Below the pieces are notes generated by a model. It did no database searches and was not told where the DNA came from. It was given only the letters and a program-made list of their open reading frames with translations. 64,000 nt of DNA, from positions 1 through 64,000 of the forward strand of contig CAKVIS010000006.1 in NCBI GenBank assembly GCA_934754415.1, given 5' to 3'. Shown here piece after piece: positions 25,568-33,080 of this stretch; the stretch's first letter is position 1; each line of letters begins with the position of its first letter. A program made the translations under genes and the position numbers. The DNA is from an uncultured Bulleidia sp. Lineage in GTDB: Bacteria; Bacillota_I; Bacilli_A; Erysipelotrichales; Erysipelotrichaceae.

Positions 25568-25597
25568 ACGAGGTGAAAAATCATCTCGTTTTTTTAT
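25567..25597 (+). terminator. Terminator of YbaK-like gene
   Basis: A 10-bp stem AACGAGGTGA / TCATCTCGTT (one G-U pair) with AAAA loop and nine T. Confidence 0.9.
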
Positions 25598-25620
25598 TTA
25601 TTAACTTGTAAACGCTATCA

Positions 25621-25695
25621 GTTAATTGATACTAACTTTTGTGTTGACAAGATAAGTTAGTGAGACTAAACTAACTTATGTTAGATAAAACTAAC
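25621..25695 (+). promoter_or_regulatory. feo promoter with three repeated GTTAG/CTAAC boxes
   Basis: TTGACA (25644-25649) and TAAACT (25667-25672), 17 bp apart, form the promoter. Three inverted repeats surround it: GTTAA-N6-CTAAC (25621-25636), a longer TAAGTTAG-N10-CTAACTTA (25653-25678) covering the -10, and GTTAG-N6-CTAAC (25680-25695). The positions, upstream, over and just after the promoter, suit repression by a dimeric metalloregulator of the DtxR/MntR type; the half-site matches the GTTAG/CTAAC core of DtxR/IdeR boxes. Confidence 0.75.
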
Positions 25696-25721
25696 TGTAG
25701 ATTTGCGAGGAGGTAACGTAT

Positions 25722-25934
25722 ATGATGCCGTTAACATTAGCAAACATTGGTGAAGAGAACATTATCAAAAAAATTAATGGTACTCCCCAACAGAAACAAC
25801 ATCTTTCAGATATGGGGTTTGTTGTTGGAGGAAAGGTCACTGCGGTAAGTGATCTCAATGGCAGTTTGATTGTCAATGTAAAGGAATCCAGAGTTGCCAT
25901 CGGAAAATCTATGGCTATGAAAATCATGATCTAA
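25722..25934 (+). CDS. feoA: FeoA family ferrous iron transport protein A (first copy)
   Basis: A 70-residue SH3-like FeoA domain: SDMGFVVGGKVTAV near residues 27-40 and ESRVAIGKSMAMKIM at the end. FeoA is a small cytoplasmic partner of the FeoB iron channel. GAGGAGG sits 8 bases before the ATG. First gene of the feo operon, directly behind the box-rich promoter; 12 bases separate it from a second feoA. Confidence 0.93.
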   Translation: MMPLTLANIGEENIIKKINGTPQQKQHLSDMGFVVGGKVTAVSDLNGSLIVNVKESRVAIGKSMAMKIMI

Positions 25935-25946
25935 GGAGGAGAAGAC

Positions 25947-26165
25947 ATGACATTAAAAGAAGTCGGTATTGGTGATACTTGTACAGTTGTCAAGCTTCAT
26001 GGAGAAGGAGCTGTCAAGCGCAGAATCATGGACATGGGCATTACTAAAGGGGTTGAAGTCTATGTGAGAAAAGTGGCTCCGCTTGGAGATCCTATTGAAG
26101 TGACAGTGAGAGGCTATGAATTATCTTTACGTAAAGATGATGCTGCTCTGATTGAAGTGAAGTAA
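25947..26165 (+). CDS. feoA: FeoA family ferrous iron transport protein A (second copy)
   Basis: A 72-residue FeoA domain: MDMGITKGVEVYVRKVAPLGDP near residues 29-50 and GYELSLRKDDAALIEV at the end, the classic FeoA form. It is more canonical than the first copy. Double FeoA genes before feoB are common in Clostridia and related anaerobes. AAGGAGG precedes the ATG and the gene is 10 bases from feoB. Confidence 0.95.
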   Translation: MTLKEVGIGDTCTVVKLHGEGAVKRRIMDMGITKGVEVYVRKVAPLGDPIEVTVRGYELSLRKDDAALIEVK

Positions 26166-26175
26166 GGAGAGAATT

Positions 26176-28317
26176 ATGGCAGATAAAGAAATCAAGATTG
26201 CTCTGGCGGGTAATCCTAACTGTGGTAAGACCACTTTGTTTAATGCTTTGACAGGCAGTAACCAGTATGTAGGTAACTGGCCAGGGGTTACTGTTGAAAA
26301 AAAGGAAGGTAAGCTGAAAGGACATCATGATGTAATTGTTCAGGACTTACCAGGTATTTATTCCCTGTCTCCATACACACTGGAAGAAGTGGTTTCCAGA
26401 AATTATCTTGTAGAAGACAGACCGGATGTTATTCTGAATATTATTGATGGCACTAACCTGGAAAGAAACCTGTATCTGACTACACAGCTTCTGGAAGTTG
26501 GTCAACCAATGGTCATTGCTGTTAATATGATGGATCTTGTACGTAAAAACGGAGATACAATCAATTTTAAAGAACTTTCAAGACAATTGGGATGCAAAAT
26601 ATTTGAAATCTCTGCTTTAAAAGGTTCAGGTATCACAGAAGTTGCTGAAGCCTGCATTGAAGAAGCAGGAAGAGGTGCAACAGTACCTCAGCATGCTTTC
26701 TCAGGACCTGTAGAACATGCCTTGGCACATATTGAAGAACATTGTCTTGAAAATGTGTCTGAAAATCAGAAACGTTGGTATGCCATTAAAGTGTTTGAAA
26801 GAGATTCCAAAGTGCTTGAAAAACTGAATATACCAGCAGATGTAATGAAGGATGTGGAGGCTCACATTTCAGAAGCCGAAAAAGAAATGGACGATGATGC
26901 AGAAGCTATCATTACAAATGAACGTTATATTTATATCGGCAATCTTTTGAAGGGTGTATATAAGAAAAAGAACGCCGGACAGATGAGTGTTTCTGATAAA
27001 ATTGACAGAATTGTAACTAACAGATGGCTGGCACTTCCAATCTTTGTAGTTGTTATGTGTTTAGTTTACTACATTGCAGTAACTTCTCTTGGAACTATTG
27101 TTACAGACTGGACAAATGATGTCTTTGTCGGTGAATGGATTCAGCCTGCTGTGGGAACATTTCTGACCAATATTGGTTGTTCTGAATGGCTGATCAGTTT
27201 AGTCGTTGATGGTATTATCGGAGGACTTGGTGCTCCTATCGGATTTGCTCCGCAGATGGCGATTGTCTTCTTGTTTCTGTCAATTCTTGAAGATTGTGGA
27301 TATATGGCACGTGTTGCCTTCATCATGGACAGAATTTTCAGACGTTTTGGTTTATCCGGTAAATCTTTTATTCCATTCTTGATTAGCTCAGGTTGTGGAG
27401 TGCCTGGTATTATGGCTACAAGAACGATTGAAAATGAAAAAGATCGCCGTATGACCATGATTACAACTACTTCTATTCCATGTGGTGCAAAGCTGCCTGT
27501 TATTGCCATGATTGCAGGTTTCCTGATGGGAGGCGCATGGTGGTTTGCTCCGGCAATTTATTTCCTTGGTATTGCAGTGGTTATTATCATGTGCATCATC
27601 TTAAAGAAGACAAAGATGTTTGCAGGTGATCCGGCACCGTTTGTTATGGAACTTCCTGCATATCATATTCCTAGTGTAAAAGGTGTCTTATTACATGTAT
27701 GGGAAAGAGTATGGGCATTCTTAAAAAAGGCCGGAACTATCTTATTCCTGTGTTGTGCAGTAATGTGGTTCTTAGGTGCTTTCGGTATTCAGGATGGTCA
27801 GTTTGGACTGGTGGATACAGAATACTGTTTCTTGGCTACTATCGGAAACTGCATTGCATGGCTGTTCAAGCCATTAGGTTTTGGCACATGGCAGGCAGTT
27901 GCTTCTTCCTTATCCGGATTTGTTGCAAAAGAAGGTATTGTTTCTACAATGGGTGTCTTATCCGGTCTTGGTGAAGTTGAAGAATATGAAGTATCTATGC
28001 ATCAGCAGTTTGCAGCATTCTTCCCAACAAGTATTGCTGCAGTCAGCTTCCTTGTATTCAACTGTTTCGATTCTCCATGTCTTGCAGCAATTTCTTCTAT
28101 GGCAAAGGAAATGAATAACAGAAAATGGTTCTGGTTTGCCATTATCTTCCAGAATGTTACAGCATATGTCTTATCTCTGATGATTTATCAGATTGGTGGT
28201 TTGTTTACAGGAGAAGTAACTTTCGGAGTATGGACCATCATTGCATTTGCTGCATTAGCAGGAACTTTGTATCTGTTATTCAGAAAAGATCCAAACGCAG
28301 TAGATGCGCAGGCATAA
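26176..28317 (+). CDS. feoB: Ferrous iron transporter FeoB
   Basis: A 713-residue Fe(II) uptake protein. An N-terminal G domain has G1 GNPNCGKTT (residues 12-20), G3 DLPG near 58 and G4 NMMD near 119. A GDI-like helical region (about 170-270) follows, then a membrane part from about residue 285 with two Gate repeats (first IPFLISSGCGVPGIMATR near 397; second CFDSPCLAAISSMAKEM near 640) and a FeoB-associated Cys-rich segment. Length is normal. It is the third gene of the operon and should be induced when iron is scarce, through the boxes upstream of feoA. Confidence 0.97.
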   Translation: MADKEIKIALAGNPNCGKTTLFNALTGSNQYVGNWPGVTVEKKEGKLKGHHDVIVQDLPGIYSLSPYTLEEVVSRNYLVEDRPDVILNIIDGTNLERNLYLTTQLLEVGQPMVIAVNMMDLVRKNGDTINFKELSRQLGCKIFEISALKGSGITEVAEACIEEAGRGATVPQHAFSGPVEHALAHIEEHCLENVSENQKRWYAIKVFERDSKVLEKLNIPADVMKDVEAHISEAEKEMDDDAEAIITNERYIYIGNLLKGVYKKKNAGQMSVSDKIDRIVTNRWLALPIFVVVMCLVYYIAVTSLGTIVTDWTNDVFVGEWIQPAVGTFLTNIGCSEWLISLVVDGIIGGLGAPIGFAPQMAIVFLFLSILEDCGYMARVAFIMDRIFRRFGLSGKSFIPFLISSGCGVPGIMATRTIENEKDRRMTMITTTSIPCGAKLPVIAMIAGFLMGGAWWFAPAIYFLGIAVVIIMCIILKKTKMFAGDPAPFVMELPAYHIPSVKGVLLHVWERVWAFLKKAGTILFLCCAVMWFLGAFGIQDGQFGLVDTEYCFLATIGNCIAWLFKPLGFGTWQAVASSLSGFVAKEGIVSTMGVLSGLGEVEEYEVSMHQQFAAFFPTSIAAVSFLVFNCFDSPCLAAISSMAKEMNNRKWFWFAIIFQNVTAYVLSLMIYQIGGLFTGEVTFGVWTIIAFAALAGTLYLLFRKDPNAVDAQA

Positions 28318-28320
28318 GAT

Positions 28321-28569
28321 ATGCAACAGGTTCATATGACCGCGGCAAAAAGAAAATACTTATCTGTATTGTATGAACTGGATCCAGCCGGAAGAGGTGT
28401 CAGAAGTGTGGAATTATGCAAAAAACTCCATGTTTCTAGACCAAGTGTTCATAGTATGCTTGATAAGTTATCCATGGATGGATTCGTTCAGAAAGAATAC
28501 TACGGTATTGTGTATCTGACAGAATTGGGGCTCAGTGAAGGCTCCAGATTACAACAAAAAAATGTTTGA
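28321..28569 (+). CDS. Truncated DtxR/MntR-like winged-helix regulator (FeoC position)
   Basis: An 82-residue protein that matches only the DNA-binding part of DtxR-family metalloregulators: a TAAKRKYLSVLYEL helix, the recognition segment KKLHVSRPSVHSMLDKL, and a wing with GIVYLTELGL. The dimerisation and metal-binding domains that follow in DtxR (total about 140-230) are absent; the frame stops at a normal TGA before a hairpin. It is the last gene of the feo operon, 3 bases after feoB, where Gammaproteobacteria have FeoC. It could regulate the operon or gate FeoB. The start could also be the ATG at 28336. Neither start has a strong Shine-Dalgarno, suggesting coupling to feoB. Confidence 0.75.
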   Translation: MQQVHMTAAKRKYLSVLYELDPAGRGVRSVELCKKLHVSRPSVHSMLDKLSMDGFVQKEYYGIVYLTELGLSEGSRLQQKNV

Positions 28570-28572
28570 GTA

Positions 28573-28600
28573 CATAGGCAGCCATTGGCTGCTTATGTTT
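28573..28600 (+). terminator. Hairpin ending the feo operon
   Basis: An 11-bp stem CATAGGCAGCC / GGCTGCTTATG (one G-U) with ATT loop and a short T-run. Probably a partial terminator. Confidence 0.65.
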
Positions 28601-28609
28601 ACAAATGCA

Positions 28610-28625
28610 GTTAGTTTTAACTAAC
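28610..28625 (+). promoter_or_regulatory. GTTAG-N6-CTAAC box before DUF3793-flavodoxin-zip
   Basis: GTTAGTTTTAACTAAC, the same 16-bp geometry as at feo. It ends 11 bases before the DUF3793 ATG, next to its Shine-Dalgarno, and could block transcription entry from upstream. Confidence 0.7.
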
Positions 28626-28636
28626 CTGGAGGAGAT

Positions 28637-29185
28637 ATGCCTGAAGAAACAGTAGTACGTTATTGCTCACCCACTATAGCAGGATTAAAAACGGCAAGTC
28701 TGTTTACTAATCCTGTAACGGATAAACAAAGAATACAGCAGGAAGTTATTGAACTTAACCGTAAACTTAATGGATCACATCTTTGTGCATGCATTATCGG
28801 GTATACTCATACTGCAGCTTTGATTTATGTGTTTGATCCTAAAAAGCTTTGTCAGGATTTTCTGGATGAAAAGGCCTGTGCGTTATTAAAGGCAAAAGGG
28901 TATGACGTTACAAATATAGGATCGTGTATTCAGACGCTAAAAGCAAGATTACAACAGGGATATGAAGAATTTCCTCATGAAATAGGTTTATTTTTAGGAT
29001 ATCCGACAGAAGATGTTGAAGGCTTTATAAGTCACAAACCCTGTAAGTACATCGGTATGTGGAAAGTATATGGCGATGTGGAAAGAGCACAGAAGATTTT
29101 TGAATCGTATGAAGCATGCAGGCAGAAGTATGAAGACCTTCTGTCTCAGGGTATCTCTTTAAAAGAATTAGTACATATTGCTTAA
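28637..29185 (+). CDS. DUF3793 family protein
   Basis: A 182-residue protein resembling DUF3793: N-terminal VRYCSPTIAGLKTASLF, middle LIYVFDPKKL, and LGYPTEDVEGFISH near residue 120, a conserved family turn. Biochemical function is unknown. DUF3793 genes are often found beside flavodoxin or Feo genes in anaerobes, as here, so a role in the iron-starvation response is likely but inferred. GGAGGAG precedes the ATG, and a GTTAG/CTAAC box lies just upstream. Confidence 0.8.
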   Translation: MPEETVVRYCSPTIAGLKTASLFTNPVTDKQRIQQEVIELNRKLNGSHLCACIIGYTHTAALIYVFDPKKLCQDFLDEKACALLKAKGYDVTNIGSCIQTLKARLQQGYEEFPHEIGLFLGYPTEDVEGFISHKPCKYIGMWKVYGDVERAQKIFESYEACRQKYEDLLSQGISLKELVHIA

Positions 29186-29209
29186 ACAGAATGAAAGGAG
29201 AAAAAGAAT

Positions 29210-29632
29210 ATGTCAAAAGTAGCAGTTATTTATTGGACAGGAACAGGAAACACACAACAGATGGCAAATGCCGTTGCGGAAGGTGCACAATCTGCAGGTG
29301 CAGATGTATCCACATTCTTTGTGGATGAATTTGATGCAGGTACTGTTGGAGAATACGATGCCTTTGCATTTGGTTGCCCTGCTATGGGGTCAGAGGTTCT
29401 GGAAGAAGGTTCTTTTGAACCATTCTTCTCCTCCATTGAAGGAAGTCTTGGAGGAAAGAAAACAGGATTATTTGGATCTTATGGATGGGGTGATCAGTCA
29501 TGGATGCGTGACTGGGAATCTCGTGTAGAAACAGATGGAGCAGTACTGGTTTCTCAGGGAGTTACATGTATGAATGAACCGGATGATACTGCATTGGAAG
29601 AATGCAGAAGTCTTGGAGCTTCTTTAAGCTAA
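29210..29632 (+). CDS. Flavodoxin (short chain)
   Basis: A 140-residue FMN electron carrier. The phosphate-binding loop is TGTGNTQQM near residues 10-18, the isoalloxazine loops are CPAMGSEVLE near 55 and GSYGWGDQSW near 88-97. Flavodoxins replace ferredoxin when iron is short; its place behind DUF3793 and a GTTAG/CTAAC box fits that. AAAGGAG precedes the ATG. The ZIP transporter gene starts at the base after its stop codon. Confidence 0.95.
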   Translation: MSKVAVIYWTGTGNTQQMANAVAEGAQSAGADVSTFFVDEFDAGTVGEYDAFAFGCPAMGSEVLEEGSFEPFFSSIEGSLGGKKTGLFGSYGWGDQSWMRDWESRVETDGAVLVSQGVTCMNEPDDTALEECRSLGASLS

Positions 29633-30412
29633 ATGCAAGCTGTACTTACCGGTACATTGATTCCATTTGCCGGTACGGCACTTGGCGCCATGCTTGTACT
29701 TTTTGTCAGGAATACGGTCAGTTCTGTTACAGAAAGGATACTGACAGCACTTTCAGCAGGCATCATGCTTGCAGCATCTATCTGGAGTCTGTTGATTCCT
29801 TCTCTTGAAAGCTGTGAAGGTTATGGTGTTTTTGCGATTGTTCCATGTCTCATTGGATTTTGGGCGGGTATTGGATTTCTGTTACTGCTGGATGAAAGTA
29901 TTCCTCATTTACATAAGGATTCTTCTGTTCCAGAAGGGCCAGGTTCTTCTTTATCCAAAACGATGATGATGGTACTGGCGGTAACCATTCATAACATTCC
30001 TGAAGGAATGGCTGTGGGTGTGGTATTTGCAGGAGTTTTACATAACGAGCCAGCAATGTCTATGGCTGCGGCATTTGCCTTATCCATCGGCATTGCCTTA
30101 CAGAATTTTCCTGAAGGAGCTATTGTTTCTCTGCCACTAAAGGCAAATGGAATTTCCAGAAAGAAATCATGTTTCTATGGGATTGCAAGTGGTGCGGTAG
30201 AACCTGTTGCTGCGTGGATTACGATATTTGCGTCTAATATCATGGTACCTTTGATGCCATATCTATTAAGTTTTGCATCCGGTGCCATGATATATGTTAT
30301 TGTGGAAGAGATGATACCGGAAATGGCTGAAGGTAAACATCTTAACAGCATTCCCATTGCCTTTGCCTTTGGTTTTACACTGATGATGGTACTGGATGTT
30401 CTACTAAAGTGA
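29633..30412 (+). CDS. ZIP family metal transporter
   Basis: A 259-residue transporter of about eight membrane helices. The metal-binding motifs are both visible: VTIHNIPEGMAVG (helix 4, about residue 120) and LQNFPEGAIVS (helix 5, about 158). ZIP proteins import Zn(II), Fe(II) or Mn(II); ZupT-like members are broad. No Shine-Dalgarno of its own is close to the ATG, which directly follows the flavodoxin stop codon, so translation is coupled. It belongs to the metal-responsive cluster and probably imports iron or zinc. Confidence 0.92.
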   Translation: MQAVLTGTLIPFAGTALGAMLVLFVRNTVSSVTERILTALSAGIMLAASIWSLLIPSLESCEGYGVFAIVPCLIGFWAGIGFLLLLDESIPHLHKDSSVPEGPGSSLSKTMMMVLAVTIHNIPEGMAVGVVFAGVLHNEPAMSMAAAFALSIGIALQNFPEGAIVSLPLKANGISRKKSCFYGIASGAVEPVAAWITIFASNIMVPLMPYLLSFASGAMIYVIVEEMIPEMAEGKHLNSIPIAFAFGFTLMMVLDVLLK

Positions 30413-30438
30413 GCTTTTGTATAGAGGCTCACTTTTTT
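30406..30438 (+). terminator. Terminator of DUF3793-flavodoxin-zip
   Basis: A 9-bp stem AAAGTGAGC / GCTCACTTT then T-run; it begins inside the last codons of the ZIP gene. Confidence 0.88.
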
Positions 30439-30489
30439 CTATGGATTAAAAAATAGAAGTATTGTAAAATACCGTCTTGTGAGGCATAT

Positions 30490-32145
30490 ATGAATACAAA
30501 GAAAAGTGATTCTGTTAAAAAAAGTATTGTTCTAAGTGGATTGATTGGTACAGCAGGACTATTTATCGCCAAAATGTTAGGACTGTTCTATTCCATTCCG
30601 CTTTCTAATATTTTAGGCTCTGATGCCTATATGAGTTATTATGGAACGGCATATCGTATTTACAGTTATATACTGAATGTATTTACTGCAGGCTTTCCAT
30701 TTGCTATTGCAACGATTGTTGCAAAATACTCTGTCAGAGAAGATGCACGTGCATTACGTAAAATCAAGCAGATATCTCTGTTGATCCTTGGATTTACAGG
30801 GGTTATAGGCATGATATTAATGTTCCTGTTATCCTGGGTACTTGGAGGAGTGATAGCCGATAAAGCAGGTGCTCCGGTTATGAGAACATGTTTGCAGTTA
30901 CTGTCGATGGCTATCTTCTTTGTACCAATTCTTTCATGTTACAGAGGTTTCTGGCAGGGAAGAAAAGAAATGGGAGAGTATGCTCTTTCTCAGGTGTTTG
31001 AACAGATTTTCAGAGTGGGATTTCTGTTATCCGCTGCGTATCTCATTGTTTATGTATTAAAATGGGATACAAAATATGCTTTATATGTAGCTGTTATGTC
31101 TACAAGTATTGCTGCTATTGCTGGTATTCTTCAGATTGTCCACTTTGATAAGAAGAATTATGTGGAAATAGAAGAGGCTGCTAAAGTACAGAAAACACGA
31201 ACAGTAAAAAAGAAGAAGCTGTTTAAAGAATTACTTGCGCTGGCTATTCCATACTTTCTTGTTGCTGTACTTGGATATTGTGATGACATTTTCAACTCTG
31301 TCATGTTGCCGTTAGGGGTAAAACTGCATGGGTATTCCTCTAAAGAAGTAGATATTATTATTTCTGCTTTTAACTATGTAGGTACGAAAATGACAGCCAT
31401 CCCTATGATTTTATCTCCTGGTTTTGCGGCTGCGTTAATTCCGCATATTACTTCAGCAAGAACAGAGGGGGATATAGAGAAAGTAAAGAAAAATGTAGTG
31501 GATTGCGTAAATATTATTTTTTATGTAGGTTTACCTGTCTCTTTCTGCATTTTCCTGTATGCTTCAGATATTTACCATACACTGTTTTTTACACAGGATC
31601 CCTCACTCGCGTCTAACTGTTTAAGATGGCTTGCTCTGGAAGGATTTCTTGCTACTATCACGCCTGTTGTCACAAATCTTCTGATGGCTCTTGGGTTAAA
31701 GAAAGATGCTTTAAAGAACCTTTTAATCAATGTGCTGGTTAAAGGAATTACCATGATTCCTTTAATCTGGGCATTTGGATATGCCGGTGCGGTATTAAGT
31801 ACAATTCCCGGAAATATCTACATTGTCCTTGCCAGCTTTAAGGCAATGAATGAAAACTATGATGTTACATTCAAAACAGTTCTTAAGGTTTTTGCACAGT
31901 CTTTAGCAGGTATGGCTGCGATGCTTGCTGTATGTTATGGATTAAGATTTGTTGGCTTGAGTGGTACAGAAGGTTCCAAACTTGTCTGTTTGCTGAAAAT
32001 GTGTGTGAACGGTATGGCTGTGGTGATTACCTATGCGGCAGTGACATCTGTATTGCATACCCCTGAGTATGTATTCCACACCAGTCTTATAGCTGTTGTG
32101 AAAAATAAACTGCATCGTAATAAGAAAGAAGAAGTCATTGAGTAA
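30490..32145 (+). CDS. Polysaccharide/lipid II flippase-like protein (YtgP/SpoVB, MOP superfamily)
   Basis: A 551-residue membrane protein with about 14 helices. The N-terminus SIVLSGLIGTAGLFIAKMLGLFYSIPLSNILG is split over residues 12-42 and matches the YtgP/SpoVB group. The central CYRGFWQGRKEMGEYALSQ loop near residue 155 is characteristic. Members move lipid-linked precursors across the membrane and can supply MurJ function. GTGAGG lies before the ATG and a TAAAAT box about 20 bases upstream. It is single, with a terminator on both sides. Confidence 0.88.
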   Translation: MNTKKSDSVKKSIVLSGLIGTAGLFIAKMLGLFYSIPLSNILGSDAYMSYYGTAYRIYSYILNVFTAGFPFAIATIVAKYSVREDARALRKIKQISLLILGFTGVIGMILMFLLSWVLGGVIADKAGAPVMRTCLQLLSMAIFFVPILSCYRGFWQGRKEMGEYALSQVFEQIFRVGFLLSAAYLIVYVLKWDTKYALYVAVMSTSIAAIAGILQIVHFDKKNYVEIEEAAKVQKTRTVKKKKLFKELLALAIPYFLVAVLGYCDDIFNSVMLPLGVKLHGYSSKEVDIIISAFNYVGTKMTAIPMILSPGFAAALIPHITSARTEGDIEKVKKNVVDCVNIIFYVGLPVSFCIFLYASDIYHTLFFTQDPSLASNCLRWLALEGFLATITPVVTNLLMALGLKKDALKNLLINVLVKGITMIPLIWAFGYAGAVLSTIPGNIYIVLASFKAMNENYDVTFKTVLKVFAQSLAGMAAMLAVCYGLRFVGLSGTEGSKLVCLLKMCVNGMAVVITYAAVTSVLHTPEYVFHTSLIAVVKNKLHRNKKEEVIE

Positions 32146-32150
32146 TTGTA

Positions 32151-32179
32151 TCTCTTATCCTTTGGGTAAGAGATTTTTT
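32151..32179 (+). terminator. Terminator after flippase
   Basis: A 7-bp stem TCTCTTA / TAAGAGA followed by six T. It makes the longer upstream frame of the next gene unlikely to be expressed. Confidence 0.85.
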
Positions 32180-32239
32180 AATGAATCTGTTGAATTTGTG
32201 AAAAAATGTACTAGAATACCTGATAAGAAGGTGATGGAT

Positions 32240-32809
32240 ATGGCAGATATAGCCCGTGCTGTAGCTTGTATTCAGAAAGCACATGAATATTCCAAAGATC
32301 AAACATCTGCATTTGACCATCATGACATTTCCGCCTATATTGCAGATAGTGCCATGGAGGCATACAGAGAAAAGAACAGTGAAGAATTAAGCCCTGAACA
32401 ATTTGATGTGGAAGAACAGGCAGCATTGACACATACAACTGCTTTAAAACAATGGCATATTGGACAGGTACTGGATGGTTCCATGCAATACCTTTTTGCT
32501 GTGAAAATTGATGATGGTCTTTATTACAGGTACAGAGAATGCAAAGCGTATCAGCTGAAATGTCACAGAGATCTTACAGAAGAAGAAATCCAGCAGTTTT
32601 TGTGCAGTAATTGTGACTATAAAGAAAGAGCGCTTTCTTCAACTTTTACCGAATTCAATTATTCTGTCTGCGTTTCTGCTTATCAATATCTTGATTCTTA
32701 TGCCTATGTCGCTAGTTTTCCCGGTTATCCAGGAATTTGCGGACAGGGACAACATCCACAGGAAGCAGTGGAAAAAGCCTATGACAATCTGTCCAAAGCA
32801 ATGGAATAA
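32240..32809 (+). CDS. Unknown protein with HicB-like C-terminus
   Basis: 189 residues, not recognised as a whole. The last ~35 residues (SYAYVASFPGYPGICGQGQHPQEAVEKAY, split here) have the strand-turn-helix shape of HicB-type antitoxin folds (YxAxxPdlPG...GdTpeEAxena). No HicA partner is next to it, and the N-terminal half is a charged, His-rich helical segment with no clear family. The start is the ATG with AAGG 8 bases upstream. A TTGAAT...TAGAAT promoter lies at about 32189-32216, after the previous terminator. It stands alone between terminators. Confidence 0.7.
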   Translation: MADIARAVACIQKAHEYSKDQTSAFDHHDISAYIADSAMEAYREKNSEELSPEQFDVEEQAALTHTTALKQWHIGQVLDGSMQYLFAVKIDDGLYYRYRECKAYQLKCHRDLTEEEIQQFLCSNCDYKERALSSTFTEFNYSVCVSAYQYLDSYAYVASFPGYPGICGQGQHPQEAVEKAYDNLSKAME

Positions 32810-32811
32810 AC

Positions 32812-32844
32812 AAAAAACTCTGTGTGGGAATCACAGAGTTTTTT
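32812..32844. terminator. Bidirectional terminator
   Basis: A 13-bp perfect stem AAAAAACTCTGTG / CACAGAGTTTTTT with TGGGAAT loop. Confidence 0.92.
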
Positions 32845-32890
32845 GCATTTAAGAGTTCACATTGGATGCCAGTTACGTAACACGACACAT

Positions 32891-32918
32891 TTTATGTTTA
32901 GGAGAACATAAAGATTTT
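32891..32918 (+). other. Second hairpin in the 32.8-33.0 kb gap
   Basis: An 8-bp perfect stem TTTATGTT / AACATAAA then GATTTTTATTTT, terminator-like. Nothing obviously coding lies between this and the hairpin at 32812; a short RNA between them is possible but has no clear promoter. A GTTACGTAAC palindrome lies near 32871-32880. Confidence 0.45.
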
Positions 32919-32970
32919 TATTTTATGAATTGAAGGACTGAGTAAGTATCCTGTTCGTATTTCCAATGTA

Positions 32971-32996
32971 GTTAGTAATAACTAACTGTCTATAAT
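32971..32996 (+). promoter_or_regulatory. GTTAG-N6-CTAAC box and -10 before the primase-like gene
   Basis: GTTAGTAATAACTAAC (32971-32986) is followed 4 bases later by TATAAT (32991-32996). The box sits in the -35/spacer region, ideal for repression. It is the same 16-bp pattern as at feo and DUF3793. Confidence 0.7.
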
Positions 32997-33080
32997 ATAC
33001 TTGTTTTTTGTATATATGTCAAAACATTTTCATTATTTTTATTCTTTTTTTTGTATGTAGTAAATGAGAGGTATATATAT

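Noticed and set aside
32138..32239. The longer N-terminus of the HicB-like gene
   Set aside because: It overlaps the flippase terminator and its own promoter; the ATG at 32240 has the Shine-Dalgarno.
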